From an uncultured Bacteroidales bacterium (GTDB lineage Bacteria > Bacteroidota > Bacteroidia > Bacteroidales > UBA932), in contig ONOQ01000030.1 in the NCBI GenBank assembly GCA_900319485.1, positions 1 through 42,386 on the forward strand: 42,386 bases of DNA, in the 5' to 3' direction. The notes below the pieces were generated by a model that did not search any database, was not told where the DNA came from, and was given only the letters and a program-made list of their open reading frames with translations. Shown here in pieces: positions 10,604 to 20,025 of the stretch (positions within the stretch are counted from its first letter, which is position 1; each line of letters starts with the position of its first letter). The translations under genes were made by a program, and so were the position numbers.

Positions 10604-11446
10604 ATGGAGACAATCAAAAACCAATACTTTGAAGGAGAACGTCCACTGTATTGCAGGAGGGACGGACTAAGGCTGGAGGGCGTAAAGATAGGCCACGGAG
10701 AATCAAGCCTTAAGGAATGTGCAAACATTGAGGCAGTTAACTGTGAGTTTGCAGGCAAATACCCTTTCTGGGAATGTGACGGCTTCACCATCCGGAACTG
10801 CGTTTTCCGGGAAGGCGCCCGCGCTGCACTTTGGTACACCCGCGGCTGCCGTATGTATGACACCCTGGTGGAGGCCCCCAAGATGTTCCGTCGCATCTCT
10901 GATGTGTACCTTGAGAATGTGAAGATGCCCATGGCCCAGGAGACATTCTGGGACTGTTCAGATATCAGGATCCGGAACGTTGAAACTTCTGACGCCAACT
11001 ACATCTTCATGCACTCTGAGAATATAGATATTGACGGATACACGCTATATGGCAACTACTCCTTCCAGTATGTGAAGAATGCCATTATCCGCAACGCCAA
11101 TCTCCAGACCAAGGACGCCTTCTGGGAAAGCGAAAACATCACGGTCTATGATTCCGTGATCAACGGAGAGTTCCTTGCCTGGTACTCCAAGAACCTCAGG
11201 CTGGAGCGCTGCCGTATTGGCGGAACCCAGCCGCTTTGCTACTGTGAGAATCTTGTCCTTGAAGACTGCACCTTTGAGCCGGACGCAGACCTTGCGTTTG
11301 AGTACAGCAGCGTCCAGGCTACGGTAAGCGGCCACATTGTCTCCGTAAAGAATCCCCGTTCCGGATTTATCAAGGCCGGAAGCATTGGGGAGGTCATCCT
11401 AGATGAAAACATCAAAGCACCCGGAAACTGTGAAATACAATTTTGA
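10604..11446 (+). CDS. DUF3737-family protein, right-handed beta-helix
   Basis: This 280-residue protein has no signal peptide and so is probably cytoplasmic. It starts METIKNQYFEGERPLYC, the usual opening of DUF3737. The body is a run of short repeats of the type ENIxxxxxxxxG/NCxF (for example ECDGFTIRNCVFREGA, CSDIRIRNVETSDANY, SENITVYDSVINGEF), which suggests a parallel beta-helix. The biochemical role is unknown. It overlaps the following PatB-like gene by 44 bases, so the two are translated together, an association also common in other gut bacteria. Confidence 0.85.
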   Translation: METIKNQYFEGERPLYCRRDGLRLEGVKIGHGESSLKECANIEAVNCEFAGKYPFWECDGFTIRNCVFREGARAALWYTRGCRMYDTLVEAPKMFRRISDVYLENVKMPMAQETFWDCSDIRIRNVETSDANYIFMHSENIDIDGYTLYGNYSFQYVKNAIIRNANLQTKDAFWESENITVYDSVINGEFLAWYSKNLRLERCRIGGTQPLCYCENLVLEDCTFEPDADLAFEYSSVQATVSGHIVSVKNPRSGFIKAGSIGEVILDENIKAPGNCEIQF

Positions 11447-12623
11447 TACATGCCCGTCCCGTAAGGGGACGGAAAGCGTAAAATGGGACATGTTTCCCGG
11501 AACGCTGCCGCTATGGGTGGCCGATATGGACTTTGAAGTTGCCCCTGAAATCCGTGCGGCGCTTCAGAAGAGGCTGGATCACGGTGTGTTTGGCTATGAA
11601 CTGCTGCCGGACAACTACTTCCTTGTTATGAACCGCTGGTTTTCTTCCCGACACGGCTGGAAGGGCATTTCCCGCAAGAACATAGTTCCCACAACAGGTG
11701 TTATTGCAGCGTATTCCGCGGCCATCAAGGCAATGACCGTTCCCGGAGACAAGGTGATTGTGATGACCCCCTGCTACAATGCCTTTTTCCCGGCCATCCG
11801 AAACAACAAGTGCGTGCAGGCTTCCTGCCCGCTGCACTATGAAGACGGCCTCTATACCGTAGACTGGGACCTTTTTGAGAAACTGGCGGCAGAGTCCAGG
11901 GTACTGCTTCTTTGTAACCCTCACAACCCCGTGGGGCGCGTGTGGACAAGGGATGAACTTCTGCGTATGGCGCAGATCTGCCTTAGGAACAACGTATTTG
12001 TGGTGTCAGATGAGATCCACTGTGAGCTCACTTATCCCGGGCACGATTACACCCCCTGGGCCACTCTTCCGGAAGAATACGTTTTAAATTCCGTAACATG
12101 CTTCTCTCCCACAAAGCCGTTTAACCTGGCCGGAATTCAGATTGCAAACATCTATGCATCATCCCCTGAGGTGCTTGCAAAGATGGATCGTGCAATCAAT
12201 GACAACGAATGCTGTGACGTGAATGTCTTTGGCGCTGCGGCCCTTCAGGCGGCATACGGGGAGGGCGGTCCATGGCTGGATGCGCTCCGCGAATACCTCT
12301 GGCACAACGCCCGCACTGTGTACTGCTTCCTGGAAGATGAGATTCCTCTTGTACAGGCCCCTCCTCTTGAAGGGACTTACCTGATGTGGCTGGACTGCAG
12401 GGAATATCGGCCCAAAGGAATGCCCCTTGAAGGCTTCAGCGAGGCCCTTGGGGAGCACCTCAGGCTTAATCACGGACTGGTCCTCAGCACCGGCACAATA
12501 TATGGAGAAGCCGGAGAGGGCTTCATGCGCCTTAACATAGCCTGCCCGCGCAGCACGCTGCTGGAAGGGCTGTCAAGGCTCAGGGACGGGCTGGCCACGT
12601 TTGCTGCCCATGGAGCTAAATAA
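11403..12623 (+). CDS. PatB/MalY-family PLP-dependent aminotransferase or C-S lyase
   Basis: This 406-residue fold-type I PLP enzyme resembles MalY/PatB cystathionine beta-lyases, which split C-S bonds to release pyruvate, ammonia and a thiol. The visible features are WVADMDFEVAPEI (about 38-50), CNPHNPVGRVW (Asn172 contacts PLP), VVSDEIHCEL (Asp203) and the Schiff-base Lys238 in CFSPTKPFNLAG. The ATG at 11403 overlaps DUF3737 by 44 bases. A GTG at 11430 would instead give KYNFD directly after the start, the commonest N-terminus in this family, so the true start may be 27 bases later. It could transaminate rather than lyse; sequence does not decide this. Confidence 0.9.
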   Translation: MKTSKHPETVKYNFDTCPSRKGTESVKWDMFPGTLPLWVADMDFEVAPEIRAALQKRLDHGVFGYELLPDNYFLVMNRWFSSRHGWKGISRKNIVPTTGVIAAYSAAIKAMTVPGDKVIVMTPCYNAFFPAIRNNKCVQASCPLHYEDGLYTVDWDLFEKLAAESRVLLLCNPHNPVGRVWTRDELLRMAQICLRNNVFVVSDEIHCELTYPGHDYTPWATLPEEYVLNSVTCFSPTKPFNLAGIQIANIYASSPEVLAKMDRAINDNECCDVNVFGAAALQAAYGEGGPWLDALREYLWHNARTVYCFLEDEIPLVQAPPLEGTYLMWLDCREYRPKGMPLEGFSEALGEHLRLNHGLVLSTGTIYGEAGEGFMRLNIACPRSTLLEGLSRLRDGLATFAAHGAK

Positions 12624-12694
12624 TTGATTTACAGCCGATTAACCAAAAGAGGGTGTGCTTTTTTCGGCACCCCAAAACGTATAATTCGTTGATT

Positions 12695-15600
12695 ATGAAA
12701 CACTTATCTCCACGCGCCGCAGGTTGGGCGGCAAACAGTGCACTGCTCATCGCAGGCTTGGTGGCGGCCTTTGGACTCTCAGGCTGCGGAAACGGCGGCC
12801 GGAAGGCCCCTTCTCCCAGCGCAGAGGATTTTGCTCCGTACATCAAGGCGTACACCGGCGGCATTGTCACTGAGGATGCCGTAATCCGCATAGATCTTAC
12901 GGAGGATGCGGCCCAGATGCCCACCGAGGGCCTTTTCACAACCAGTCCCAGGACAGAGGGCACTGTGCTGTGGAACAGTCCCAGCTCAGTAACCTACACT
13001 CCGGAAAAACTTTCCGTGGGAAAGGACTACAGCATCAGTTTTGCCCTTGGAAAGGTTCTGAAAGACGCTCCGGAGGAGTTTAGTTTCCCTATCACGGTGA
13101 AGGGCGCTCCGGAACACCAGGAACAGCCTGAGGAAGAGGACAACGGAAAGCCGTTCCGCGTGAAGAAGGCTTCCCTGCAGCCCGGCCGCATAGAGGTTGT
13201 GCTCAGTGCACAGCCCGTTAACGCCAAGGTGAAGGGCCTTGTGGAACTCACCGGCGTGGCAAAGAGTTATGTCCAGGTAAATGACAACATAATCAACGTG
13301 CACTTTGAAGGTGCCAGGGAAGAGATCGGCCTCACTATTGATGAGGCCCTGAAAGATGCCAATGGCAACACACTTGGGCAGTCTTTCACCCGAACGTTTG
13401 GCCAGAGTGAGGAAAAGCCCGCGGTGGAGATTCCCCTGAGGGGCAACATCCTCCCTGACAAAGAAGCTCTCATCCTCCCCTTCCGCGCCGTGAATCTTGG
13501 CGCCGTGGAAGTGCGTGTGATAAAGATATATGAGAAGAATGTCCTTTCCTTCCTCCAGGACAATGACCTTGACGGCCGAAGCAACTTAAGGCGCAGCGGA
13601 AGGCTCATTTACAAGGGAGACGTTTCCCTTGACGCATCAAAGGACCTTCACAAATGGAACACTCACTCCATAGACCTCAGCGGTCTTTTCAAGCAGGAGC
13701 CAGGAGCAATTTACCGCATAAGGATAAGTTTCCGCCAGGACCAGAGCCTCTGGGGCGGCAATGCGTATATGCGCAGTCCCGCTACCCCTTCAGGCAAGCC
13801 CTCCGAGGCCGATGAAGCCATCTGGGACTCCCCAAACAGCTACTACTGGGACAATGACTACAACTGGGAAGAGTACAACTGGAAGGAGTCCGACGACCCT
13901 TCCAAGCCGTCATACTACATGGACAGCGACCGCTTCCCTGCCGTGCAGCTCATCTCCAGCGACCTTGGCCTGATGGCAGAGTATGCAGGCGGAGATCGCA
14001 TATGGGTGGCAGCCACTGATCTTATTACCGCACAGCCGGTTTCCGGAGCCAAGGTGGAGGTATTTGACTTCCAGCTACAGAGCCTTGCAAAGGCAAGTAC
14101 AGACGCTAATGGCCTTGCCGAACTCCCTGTTGCACACAAGCCTTTTGCCGTTGTTGCAAAGGCCGGCGGCAGCACAGCTTATCTTAAGGTAACAAGTGGT
14201 AATGAGCGTTCACTGAGCCGTTTTGACGTGGGAGGAGAAACCATCAGCAAAGGACTCAAATGTTTCATTTACGGAGAGCGCGGAGTATGGCGTCCAGGAG
14301 ACACCCTCCATGTTACCGCCATTGTGGCCGATAAAAACAAGTCACTCCCGGAGGGCCATCCAGCCACCCTGGAGGTGTTCACCCCGGAAGGCCAGTTCTA
14401 TGCCAAATACATACGTAAAGGAACAGACGGGTTCTACAGCTTTAACATCCCTACAAAGGCCGATGACCCCACAGGCTACTGGAATGCATACCTGAAAGTT
14501 GGAGGAAGCAGCTTCCACAAGACTTTACATATTGAAACAATAAAGCCCAACAGGCTCAAGATCAATACAAGGTATGAGATTCCCGGTCAAGCCGGGAATG
14601 ACGTTATCCTTCAGGCCGGGGAAAAGATTACTGTCAGGACTCATGCCAGCTGGCTTACCGGCAGCGTGGCCGGAGGCAACGACGTAAGTGCCCAGATTAC
14701 CCTGAAAAAGGTTGGAGGCACGGCCTTCAAAGGTTTTGAGAATTATACATTCAATAACCCGGCAAGTCAGTTTACCAGTGCGGAATATGACCTTTACAAG
14801 GGCCGCATGGATGCCCAGGGCAACTTTACGGCACTGGTACAACTTCCCCTTGCGCAAAGCGCTCCGGGCATGCTCCAGGCAACAGTTGTAACATCTGTGG
14901 AAGAACCCGGTGGCGACGAGAGTTTTACAACCGAGACTCTTCCCTACTCGCCTTTCGGCGCATATGTTGGACTAAAGGTACCTGAAGGAGAATACCTTGA
15001 AACTGATACTGACCAGGTGTTTAAAATTGCATCTGTAGATGCTCGCGGTAACAGAATCAAAGGCCGCAGGATAGAGTACGCAGTGTACAAAGTGGGCTGG
15101 AACTGGTGGTGGGACAGCCCCGGAGGAGACCTTGACGCATACGTTTCCGGCAACTCTGTGAAGAAGATTGCTAACGGGAATGTTGTTAGTGGTAACACTG
15201 ATGTTTCATTCACTGTGCGTGAGGAATATCCGGAGTGGGGTAGGTACCTCATTCTGGCCCGTGACACAGGTAGTGGTCATGTTACTGGCGATTTTGTAAC
15301 ATTTGACTGGCCGGAGTACCGTGGAAGGGCATCCAGGAAAGATCCTGAAGCGCTCACTATGATTACATTCTCTACGGATAAGCCGTCATACACCGTAGGA
15401 GAAAAAGCCACGGTGTACATACCTGGAGCAAGGGATGGCAAGGCTCTGGTATCACTTGAAAATGCCAGTGGAGTAATCTCCAGGAACTGGGTGAAGACAT
15501 CGGAAAATGATACTCCATATGAAATTAGCATAACGCCGGAAATGGCGCCCAACTTCTACATCAACATTACGCTGCTCCAGCCTTACGGGAACAGTGCCAA

Positions 15601-17815
15601 CGATCTCCCCATAAGACTCTATGGTGTCCAGCGTGTCAATGTAGAGAATCCGGGGTCCCACCTTGCTCCGGTAGTATCAATTCCTGATATCCTTCACCCC
15701 GAGGAAGAGTTCACCGTAAAGGTGTCAGAGAAGAGCGGAAAGCCCATGACCTACACACTTGCCATAGTGGACGAGGGCCTTCTTGATCTTACCGCATTCA
15801 AGACTCCGGATCCATGGAGCAGGATGTTCAGGCCCGAAGCCCTTGGCGTAAAGACCTGGGACCTCTACGACCAAGTGATTGGCGCATACGGTGCAAAACT
15901 CTCACCTCTTGCCGCTATCGGCGGTGATGAGGACGCCATAAAGAGAGCCCGCAAGGACAACCGCTTCAACCCCGCCGTGCTGTTCCTGGAGCCAAGGACG
16001 CTCAAAGCCAAGGGAACCGATGTTCTGAAATTGAAACTCCCCATGTACGTGGGAAGCGTGCGCGTCATGCTTATTGCAGCCCATGACGGAGCTTACGGAA
16101 GCGCTGAAAAGACCGTCACCGTACAGAATCCTCTGATGGTTGTCACTACCCTGCCCCGCATCCTTGGAAACGGAGAGGAGGTAAAGGTTCCTGTCAACGT
16201 CTTTGCAATGGAAGACGGCGTTAAGGAGGCAACGGTCAGCATCAAGGCCGATGGTCCGGCAAGTATTATCGGCCCTTCTACCCAGAAGCTCAGCTTCTCC
16301 GGTAAGGGAGATAAACTCATAAGTTTTGGCCTCAAGGCAAATGGAGAAGGCGTGACCCACGTTACCGTGAACGCTTCCGGCTCAGGCCACAAGGCTTCCG
16401 AGACCATTGCCCTCACCATCCAGAACCCTTACCCGGAGGTAACAAAAGTAGAACGCTTCGTCCTTGAAAAGGGTCAGTCCCGTGATATTCCTGAAGGCTC
16501 CACCGTGCAGCTTGCCGGCTTCCCCGCCCTTGATGCAAGGAAACTCTACCTTGATATGAAAGAGTATCCGTATAGCTGCGGTGAGCAGTTATCGGCAAGG
16601 GGCATCACCATCCTTAGCCTTCTTCCCATGCTGGGAGCTCAGGACAAGGCCGATGCCAAAGCCCTTATCCCGGATCTTATCCAGGCACTCTACGCAAGGC
16701 AGAACCAGGACGGCGGATTTGCCTACTGGAGCGGCGGCAAGAGCGAACCCTGGGTATCGTCCATGGCCGGCCACTTCCTCACACTTGCCGGTAAGGAAGG
16801 CTTTGCCGTGAACTCCGGCGTGGTCAAGGCCTGGAAGAGCTACGAAAAGAAGATGAGCCAGGCCTACAGGCTCCTTGGAGAGGACTGGTTCCCTCAGCTT
16901 GACGAGTCCTACAGACTGTACGCCCTTGCACTTGCCGGTGAACCCAACCTCTCATCCATGAACCGCCTCAAGGAATCCGGCAAGCTTGGAGAACGTGCCC
17001 GATGGATGCTTGCAAGCGCTTATGCCATCTCCGGCAAGAAGGCACAGGCCGATGCCCTCCTTGAAGGCATAGGAAAGGTGTTCCCGGAATACGAGCCGTA
17101 CAATATCACTTTTGGAACATCTACCCGTGACAGGATGGTAGCCCTTGAGGCACTTGTACGCACTGAAAGGATTGCCGATGCCCTTGCGCTGGCTTATGAA
17201 GAGCTGCCCAGCTGGGAGCTCTCAACCCAGGAAAGCGCCTTCACCGCAGCTGCCTATAGAGCCTTATATGACAAGGTACCCGGTAGCGCTCCTACAGTGA
17301 AGGAAAATGAGAAGAAGGTGGACAATACCTCCGAAGGAAGGCTCTACGGCACCCTTCTCACAACCTCCCGGGAACACAGAGCTAAGGCTCTCTCAAGCGG
17401 TATCAAGCTTGAAGTTAAGTATGTGGGAGAAGACGGCAAGGTGCTCAATCCTCAGGCCATAGCCCAGGGCACACGCTTCAAGGCCGTTGTTAAAGTGACC
17501 AACGCCTCCCCTGCCCGCGCGCTGGAGTCAGTGGCTCTGAGCCTTGCCATTCCTTCCGGATGGGAGATCATTAACGACCGCCTCACCGGAGCCGTCACAG
17601 AGGAAGACGGATATGACCACCTTGACATCCGTGACACCAGGGCCGACTGGTTCTTCGGCCTTCCCGCCGGATGGTTCAAGACATTCTCTATCGGCCTACG
17701 TGCAGCATATGAGGGCAGCTTTGTGATGCCCGCAACCGTTTGCCAGGCCATGTATGAGCCCGCCATCACCGCCAGCACCCCTGACGGCGTGGCGGTTGTT
17801 AATGCAAATGACTAA
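12695..17815 (+). CDS. Alpha-2-macroglobulin-family lipoprotein with thioester (YfhM-like)
   Basis: This bacterial alpha-2-macroglobulin of about 1706 residues is thought to trap proteases that breach the envelope. I start it at the ATG at 12695 because this gives a clean lipoprotein signal (lipobox LSGC); an upstream in-frame ATG at 12653 adds 14 unlikely residues. The N-terminal macroglobulin domains, the A2M core (GERGVWRPGDTLHVTAIV) and the complement-like thioester CGEQ (about 1295-1298) are all visible, followed by the alpha-helical thioester domain (QNQDGGFAYW). A palindromic repeat is inserted in frame at about residues 628-636 (PGQAGND). It overlaps pbpC by 8 bases. The pairing mirrors yfhM-pbpC in E. 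coli. Confidence 0.93.
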   Translation: MKHLSPRAAGWAANSALLIAGLVAAFGLSGCGNGGRKAPSPSAEDFAPYIKAYTGGIVTEDAVIRIDLTEDAAQMPTEGLFTTSPRTEGTVLWNSPSSVTYTPEKLSVGKDYSISFALGKVLKDAPEEFSFPITVKGAPEHQEQPEEEDNGKPFRVKKASLQPGRIEVVLSAQPVNAKVKGLVELTGVAKSYVQVNDNIINVHFEGAREEIGLTIDEALKDANGNTLGQSFTRTFGQSEEKPAVEIPLRGNILPDKEALILPFRAVNLGAVEVRVIKIYEKNVLSFLQDNDLDGRSNLRRSGRLIYKGDVSLDASKDLHKWNTHSIDLSGLFKQEPGAIYRIRISFRQDQSLWGGNAYMRSPATPSGKPSEADEAIWDSPNSYYWDNDYNWEEYNWKESDDPSKPSYYMDSDRFPAVQLISSDLGLMAEYAGGDRIWVAATDLITAQPVSGAKVEVFDFQLQSLAKASTDANGLAELPVAHKPFAVVAKAGGSTAYLKVTSGNERSLSRFDVGGETISKGLKCFIYGERGVWRPGDTLHVTAIVADKNKSLPEGHPATLEVFTPEGQFYAKYIRKGTDGFYSFNIPTKADDPTGYWNAYLKVGGSSFHKTLHIETIKPNRLKINTRYEIPGQAGNDVILQAGEKITVRTHASWLTGSVAGGNDVSAQITLKKVGGTAFKGFENYTFNNPASQFTSAEYDLYKGRMDAQGNFTALVQLPLAQSAPGMLQATVVTSVEEPGGDESFTTETLPYSPFGAYVGLKVPEGEYLETDTDQVFKIASVDARGNRIKGRRIEYAVYKVGWNWWWDSPGGDLDAYVSGNSVKKIANGNVVSGNTDVSFTVREEYPEWGRYLILARDTGSGHVTGDFVTFDWPEYRGRASRKDPEALTMITFSTDKPSYTVGEKATVYIPGARDGKALVSLENASGVISRNWVKTSENDTPYEISITPEMAPNFYINITLLQPYGNSANDLPIRLYGVQRVNVENPGSHLAPVVSIPDILHPEEEFTVKVSEKSGKPMTYTLAIVDEGLLDLTAFKTPDPWSRMFRPEALGVKTWDLYDQVIGAYGAKLSPLAAIGGDEDAIKRARKDNRFNPAVLFLEPRTLKAKGTDVLKLKLPMYVGSVRVMLIAAHDGAYGSAEKTVTVQNPLMVVTTLPRILGNGEEVKVPVNVFAMEDGVKEATVSIKADGPASIIGPSTQKLSFSGKGDKLISFGLKANGEGVTHVTVNASGSGHKASETIALTIQNPYPEVTKVERFVLEKGQSRDIPEGSTVQLAGFPALDARKLYLDMKEYPYSCGEQLSARGITILSLLPMLGAQDKADAKALIPDLIQALYARQNQDGGFAYWSGGKSEPWVSSMAGHFLTLAGKEGFAVNSGVVKAWKSYEKKMSQAYRLLGEDWFPQLDESYRLYALALAGEPNLSSMNRLKESGKLGERARWMLASAYAISGKKAQADALLEGIGKVFPEYEPYNITFGTSTRDRMVALEALVRTERIADALALAYEELPSWELSTQESAFTAAAYRALYDKVPGSAPTVKENEKKVDNTSEGRLYGTLLTTSREHRAKALSSGIKLEVKYVGEDGKVLNPQAIAQGTRFKAVVKVTNASPARALESVALSLAIPSGWEIINDRLTGAVTEEDGYDHLDIRDTRADWFFGLPAGWFKTFSIGLRAAYEGSFVMPATVCQAMYEPAITASTPDGVAVVNAND
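14576..14602. repeat. Palindromic repeat copy inside the alpha-2-macroglobulin gene
   Basis: The perfect 8-base stem ATTCCCGG (14579-14586) and CCGGGAAT (14592-14599) surrounds the loop TCAAG. It is the reverse complement of the copy at 8779-8806. It reads through in frame as EIPGQAGND, and no stop or frame change results. Confidence 0.8.
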
Positions 17816-19967
17816 GAGAAGGTGGTGGATAATTGGTATGGCGGCTGCGCTGTTCATGGCGTGGCTGCTGTGCCTTCCACGTAACATTTTCAAGGGTACC
17901 GTCTATTCCACGGTTGTCGAGAGCGCGGAGGGAGAGCTTCTTGGAGCAAGGATTGCCAGCGACGGGCAGTGGCGCTTTCCCCCGTCAACAGAAGTGCCGG
18001 AACGTTTTGCCACGGCTCTGGTGCAGTTTGAGGACAAGAGGTTCTGGTGGCATCCGGGCATTGATCTTCTTGCCATCGGACGAGCATTCAAAGATAACAT
18101 AAAAGAAGGCCATACAGTGAGCGGCGGCTCCACCATCACCATGCAGGTGATACGCCTTTCCCGCGGAAAGGAGCGCACAATCTGGCAGAAAATGATTGAA
18201 GCGGTGCAGGCAACGCGGCTGGAGATGAGGTACTCCAAGAAAAAGATACTTGCCCTCTACGCATCACACGCCCCGTTTGGCGGCAATGTAGTAGGACTTG
18301 AAGCCGCTGCGTGGAGGTACTTCGGACGTCCGGCCGATGAACTCTCCTGGGCCGAATCTGCCACTCTGGCAATACTGCCAAACACACCCTCATCAATGCA
18401 CCTTGGGAAAAAAAGGCAAGAACTAAAAGATAAAAGGGACAGATTGCTTAAGCGCCTATATAAAAAAGGATACATGGACAAGGAAACAGTAGAAGCAGCA
18501 TTGGATGAGCCGTTACCTAAAGTATCACTTCAACTACCTAACTACGCAAGGCACTATATCGAGCGCTGTAAGAAAGGAAAAAGGACAAAGACCGGAATAC
18601 AATTTACACTACAAAAATCAGTAGAGGAAGTATGTGACAGGCGCAGCAACGACCTTTCAGAGGAAGGAATTGACGATTTAGCAGCCATTGTGATAGACAA
18701 TAAGACCGGAAATGTCATTGCATACGTTGGAAATACGTCAAAAGACAGAAAAAGACCGGGGGTAGATGTAGATATTGCATCGTCGCCAAGGTCCACAGGC
18801 AGTATACTTAAACCAGTCTTATATAAAGTATCACTTGAAGAGGGGACCATACTTCCAAGGACATTGCTTCCTGACATACCCGTAAACCTAAGCGGATTTG
18901 CACCCCAGAATTTTGATCACCAGTACTATGGAGCAGTACCCGCAGACAATGCTCTGGCCCGTTCTCTTAACATTCCAGCAGTGTTTTTACTGCAGGAATT
19001 TGGTGTTCCAAAGTTTTTGGATGTGTTGAGAAAATGTAACATTACTACATTAGAAAATAATGCATCACACTACGGTCTCTCACTCATCCTTGGAGGCGGA
19101 GAATGTCGCCTTGATGAGGTCACAAAGATGTACTCAAACATGGCCGTAGAGGCCTCTGAGAGCATTTCTGCATGGTATACGCTAGATGCGTTGAAAGAGG
19201 TCAACCGACCCGATGAACTGGACTGGAGGCTCATCAGGTCTGTAAGGAAAGCAGCTTGGAAAACTGGTACCAGCTATGGTTTCAGGGATGCCTGGGCTGT
19301 TGGAATGACGCCTTCATATACTATAGGTGTATGGGCTGGAAATGCTCAGGGACAGGGCGTAGCAGGACTTACAGGGGCACGTACCGCAGGACCCGTAATG
19401 TTTGACATCCTGAACCTTCTACCCGCAGAAACCACCTGGTTTGAGATGCCCGGTCAAGCCGGGCATGACGGCGTCACCCCCGGCAACGACCGGGGGTCTC
19501 ACTGGGCAAAGGTGTGTAGAGAGTCCGGAATGCTTGCGGGACCTTATTGTACAGACACAGAAGTAATTCTTGTACCTGAAGCAGGACTTGAGACAGATCC
19601 TTGCCCGTACCATAATACAGGAGAATTTGTGCTGCCCCCAGCAATGGAATGGTACTACAGACCACATCACCCAGAATACAAAGGCGCAACCAGGGCTGCT
19701 ACAGGGCCCGTAATAGCGTTTATTTACCCTTCAAACGGTAGCACGCTTGAACTTCCGCGTCAAATGTCAGGCGCAATAGAGGGCGCTGTTTTCAGGGCTG
19801 CCCATCACAATCCAGAAATAAAGATATGGTGGCATCTGGACGGCAGCTACATAGGAGAAACGCAGATTATCCATGAAATGAGACTCTCTCCGGCAACGGG
19901 GAAACATGTGCTCACAATTGTAGACGAGAATGGAGAAACCGCATCTATCAACTTCCACGTCATATAG
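17808..19967 (+). CDS. pbpC: Penicillin-binding protein 1C (bifunctional transglycosylase/transpeptidase)
   Basis: This class A penicillin-binding protein of about 720 residues polymerises and cross-links peptidoglycan. It has one N-terminal membrane anchor (WWIIGMAAALFMAWLLCL). The GT51 domain shows FEDKRFWWHPGID (Glu75 catalytic) and SGGSTITMQ. The transpeptidase shows STGSILKP (Ser332, Lys335), RSLNIPAV and KTGTS (485-489). The C-terminal BiPBP_C domain marks PBP1C. The ATG at 17808 overlaps the upstream stop codon; an ATG two codons earlier (17802) is equally possible. Two palindromes (19443-19500) sit in frame between the transpeptidase and BiPBP_C domains. Codons from about 18390 onward are markedly AT-richer than those before. 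Confidence 0.95.
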   Translation: MTKRRWWIIGMAAALFMAWLLCLPRNIFKGTVYSTVVESAEGELLGARIASDGQWRFPPSTEVPERFATALVQFEDKRFWWHPGIDLLAIGRAFKDNIKEGHTVSGGSTITMQVIRLSRGKERTIWQKMIEAVQATRLEMRYSKKKILALYASHAPFGGNVVGLEAAAWRYFGRPADELSWAESATLAILPNTPSSMHLGKKRQELKDKRDRLLKRLYKKGYMDKETVEAALDEPLPKVSLQLPNYARHYIERCKKGKRTKTGIQFTLQKSVEEVCDRRSNDLSEEGIDDLAAIVIDNKTGNVIAYVGNTSKDRKRPGVDVDIASSPRSTGSILKPVLYKVSLEEGTILPRTLLPDIPVNLSGFAPQNFDHQYYGAVPADNALARSLNIPAVFLLQEFGVPKFLDVLRKCNITTLENNASHYGLSLILGGGECRLDEVTKMYSNMAVEASESISAWYTLDALKEVNRPDELDWRLIRSVRKAAWKTGTSYGFRDAWAVGMTPSYTIGVWAGNAQGQGVAGLTGARTAGPVMFDILNLLPAETTWFEMPGQAGHDGVTPGNDRGSHWAKVCRESGMLAGPYCTDTEVILVPEAGLETDPCPYHNTGEFVLPPAMEWYYRPHHPEYKGATRAATGPVIAFIYPSNGSTLELPRQMSGAIEGAVFRAAHHNPEIKIWWHLDGSYIGETQIIHEMRLSPATGKHVLTIVDENGETASINFHVI
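19443..19500. repeat. Two adjacent palindromic repeats inside pbpC
   Basis: The first copy (19443-19469) has stem ATGCCCGG/CCGGGCAT around TCAAG and encodes PGQAGHD, like the copy in the macroglobulin gene. The second (19474-19500) has stem ACCCCCGG (19476-19483) and CCGGGGGT (19490-19497) around CAACGA and is in the opposite orientation (GTC on the left, CTC on the right, as at 8779). The pair adds about 19 codons and preserves the frame. Confidence 0.75.
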
Positions 19968-19996
19968 CGCCAGACGTACGTGTTTCAAATTTTAAA

Positions 19997-20014
19997 TGTA
20001 TCAATTTTGATACA
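19997..20014. terminator. Inverted repeat between convergent pbpC and the OmpA-module gene
   Basis: A perfect 8-base inverted repeat (TGTATCAA, TT, TTGATACA) lies in the 58-base convergent gap. It could be a weak bidirectional terminator, but the stem is AT-rich and lacks a following T run, so a protein-binding site is equally possible. Confidence 0.35.
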
Positions 20015-20025
20015 CGAGAAGAAGA

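Noticed and set aside
12652-12672. Possible terminator hairpin after the PatB-like gene
   Set aside because: Only 5 base pairs (GGGTG/CACCC), and the T run lies in the loop rather than after the stem.
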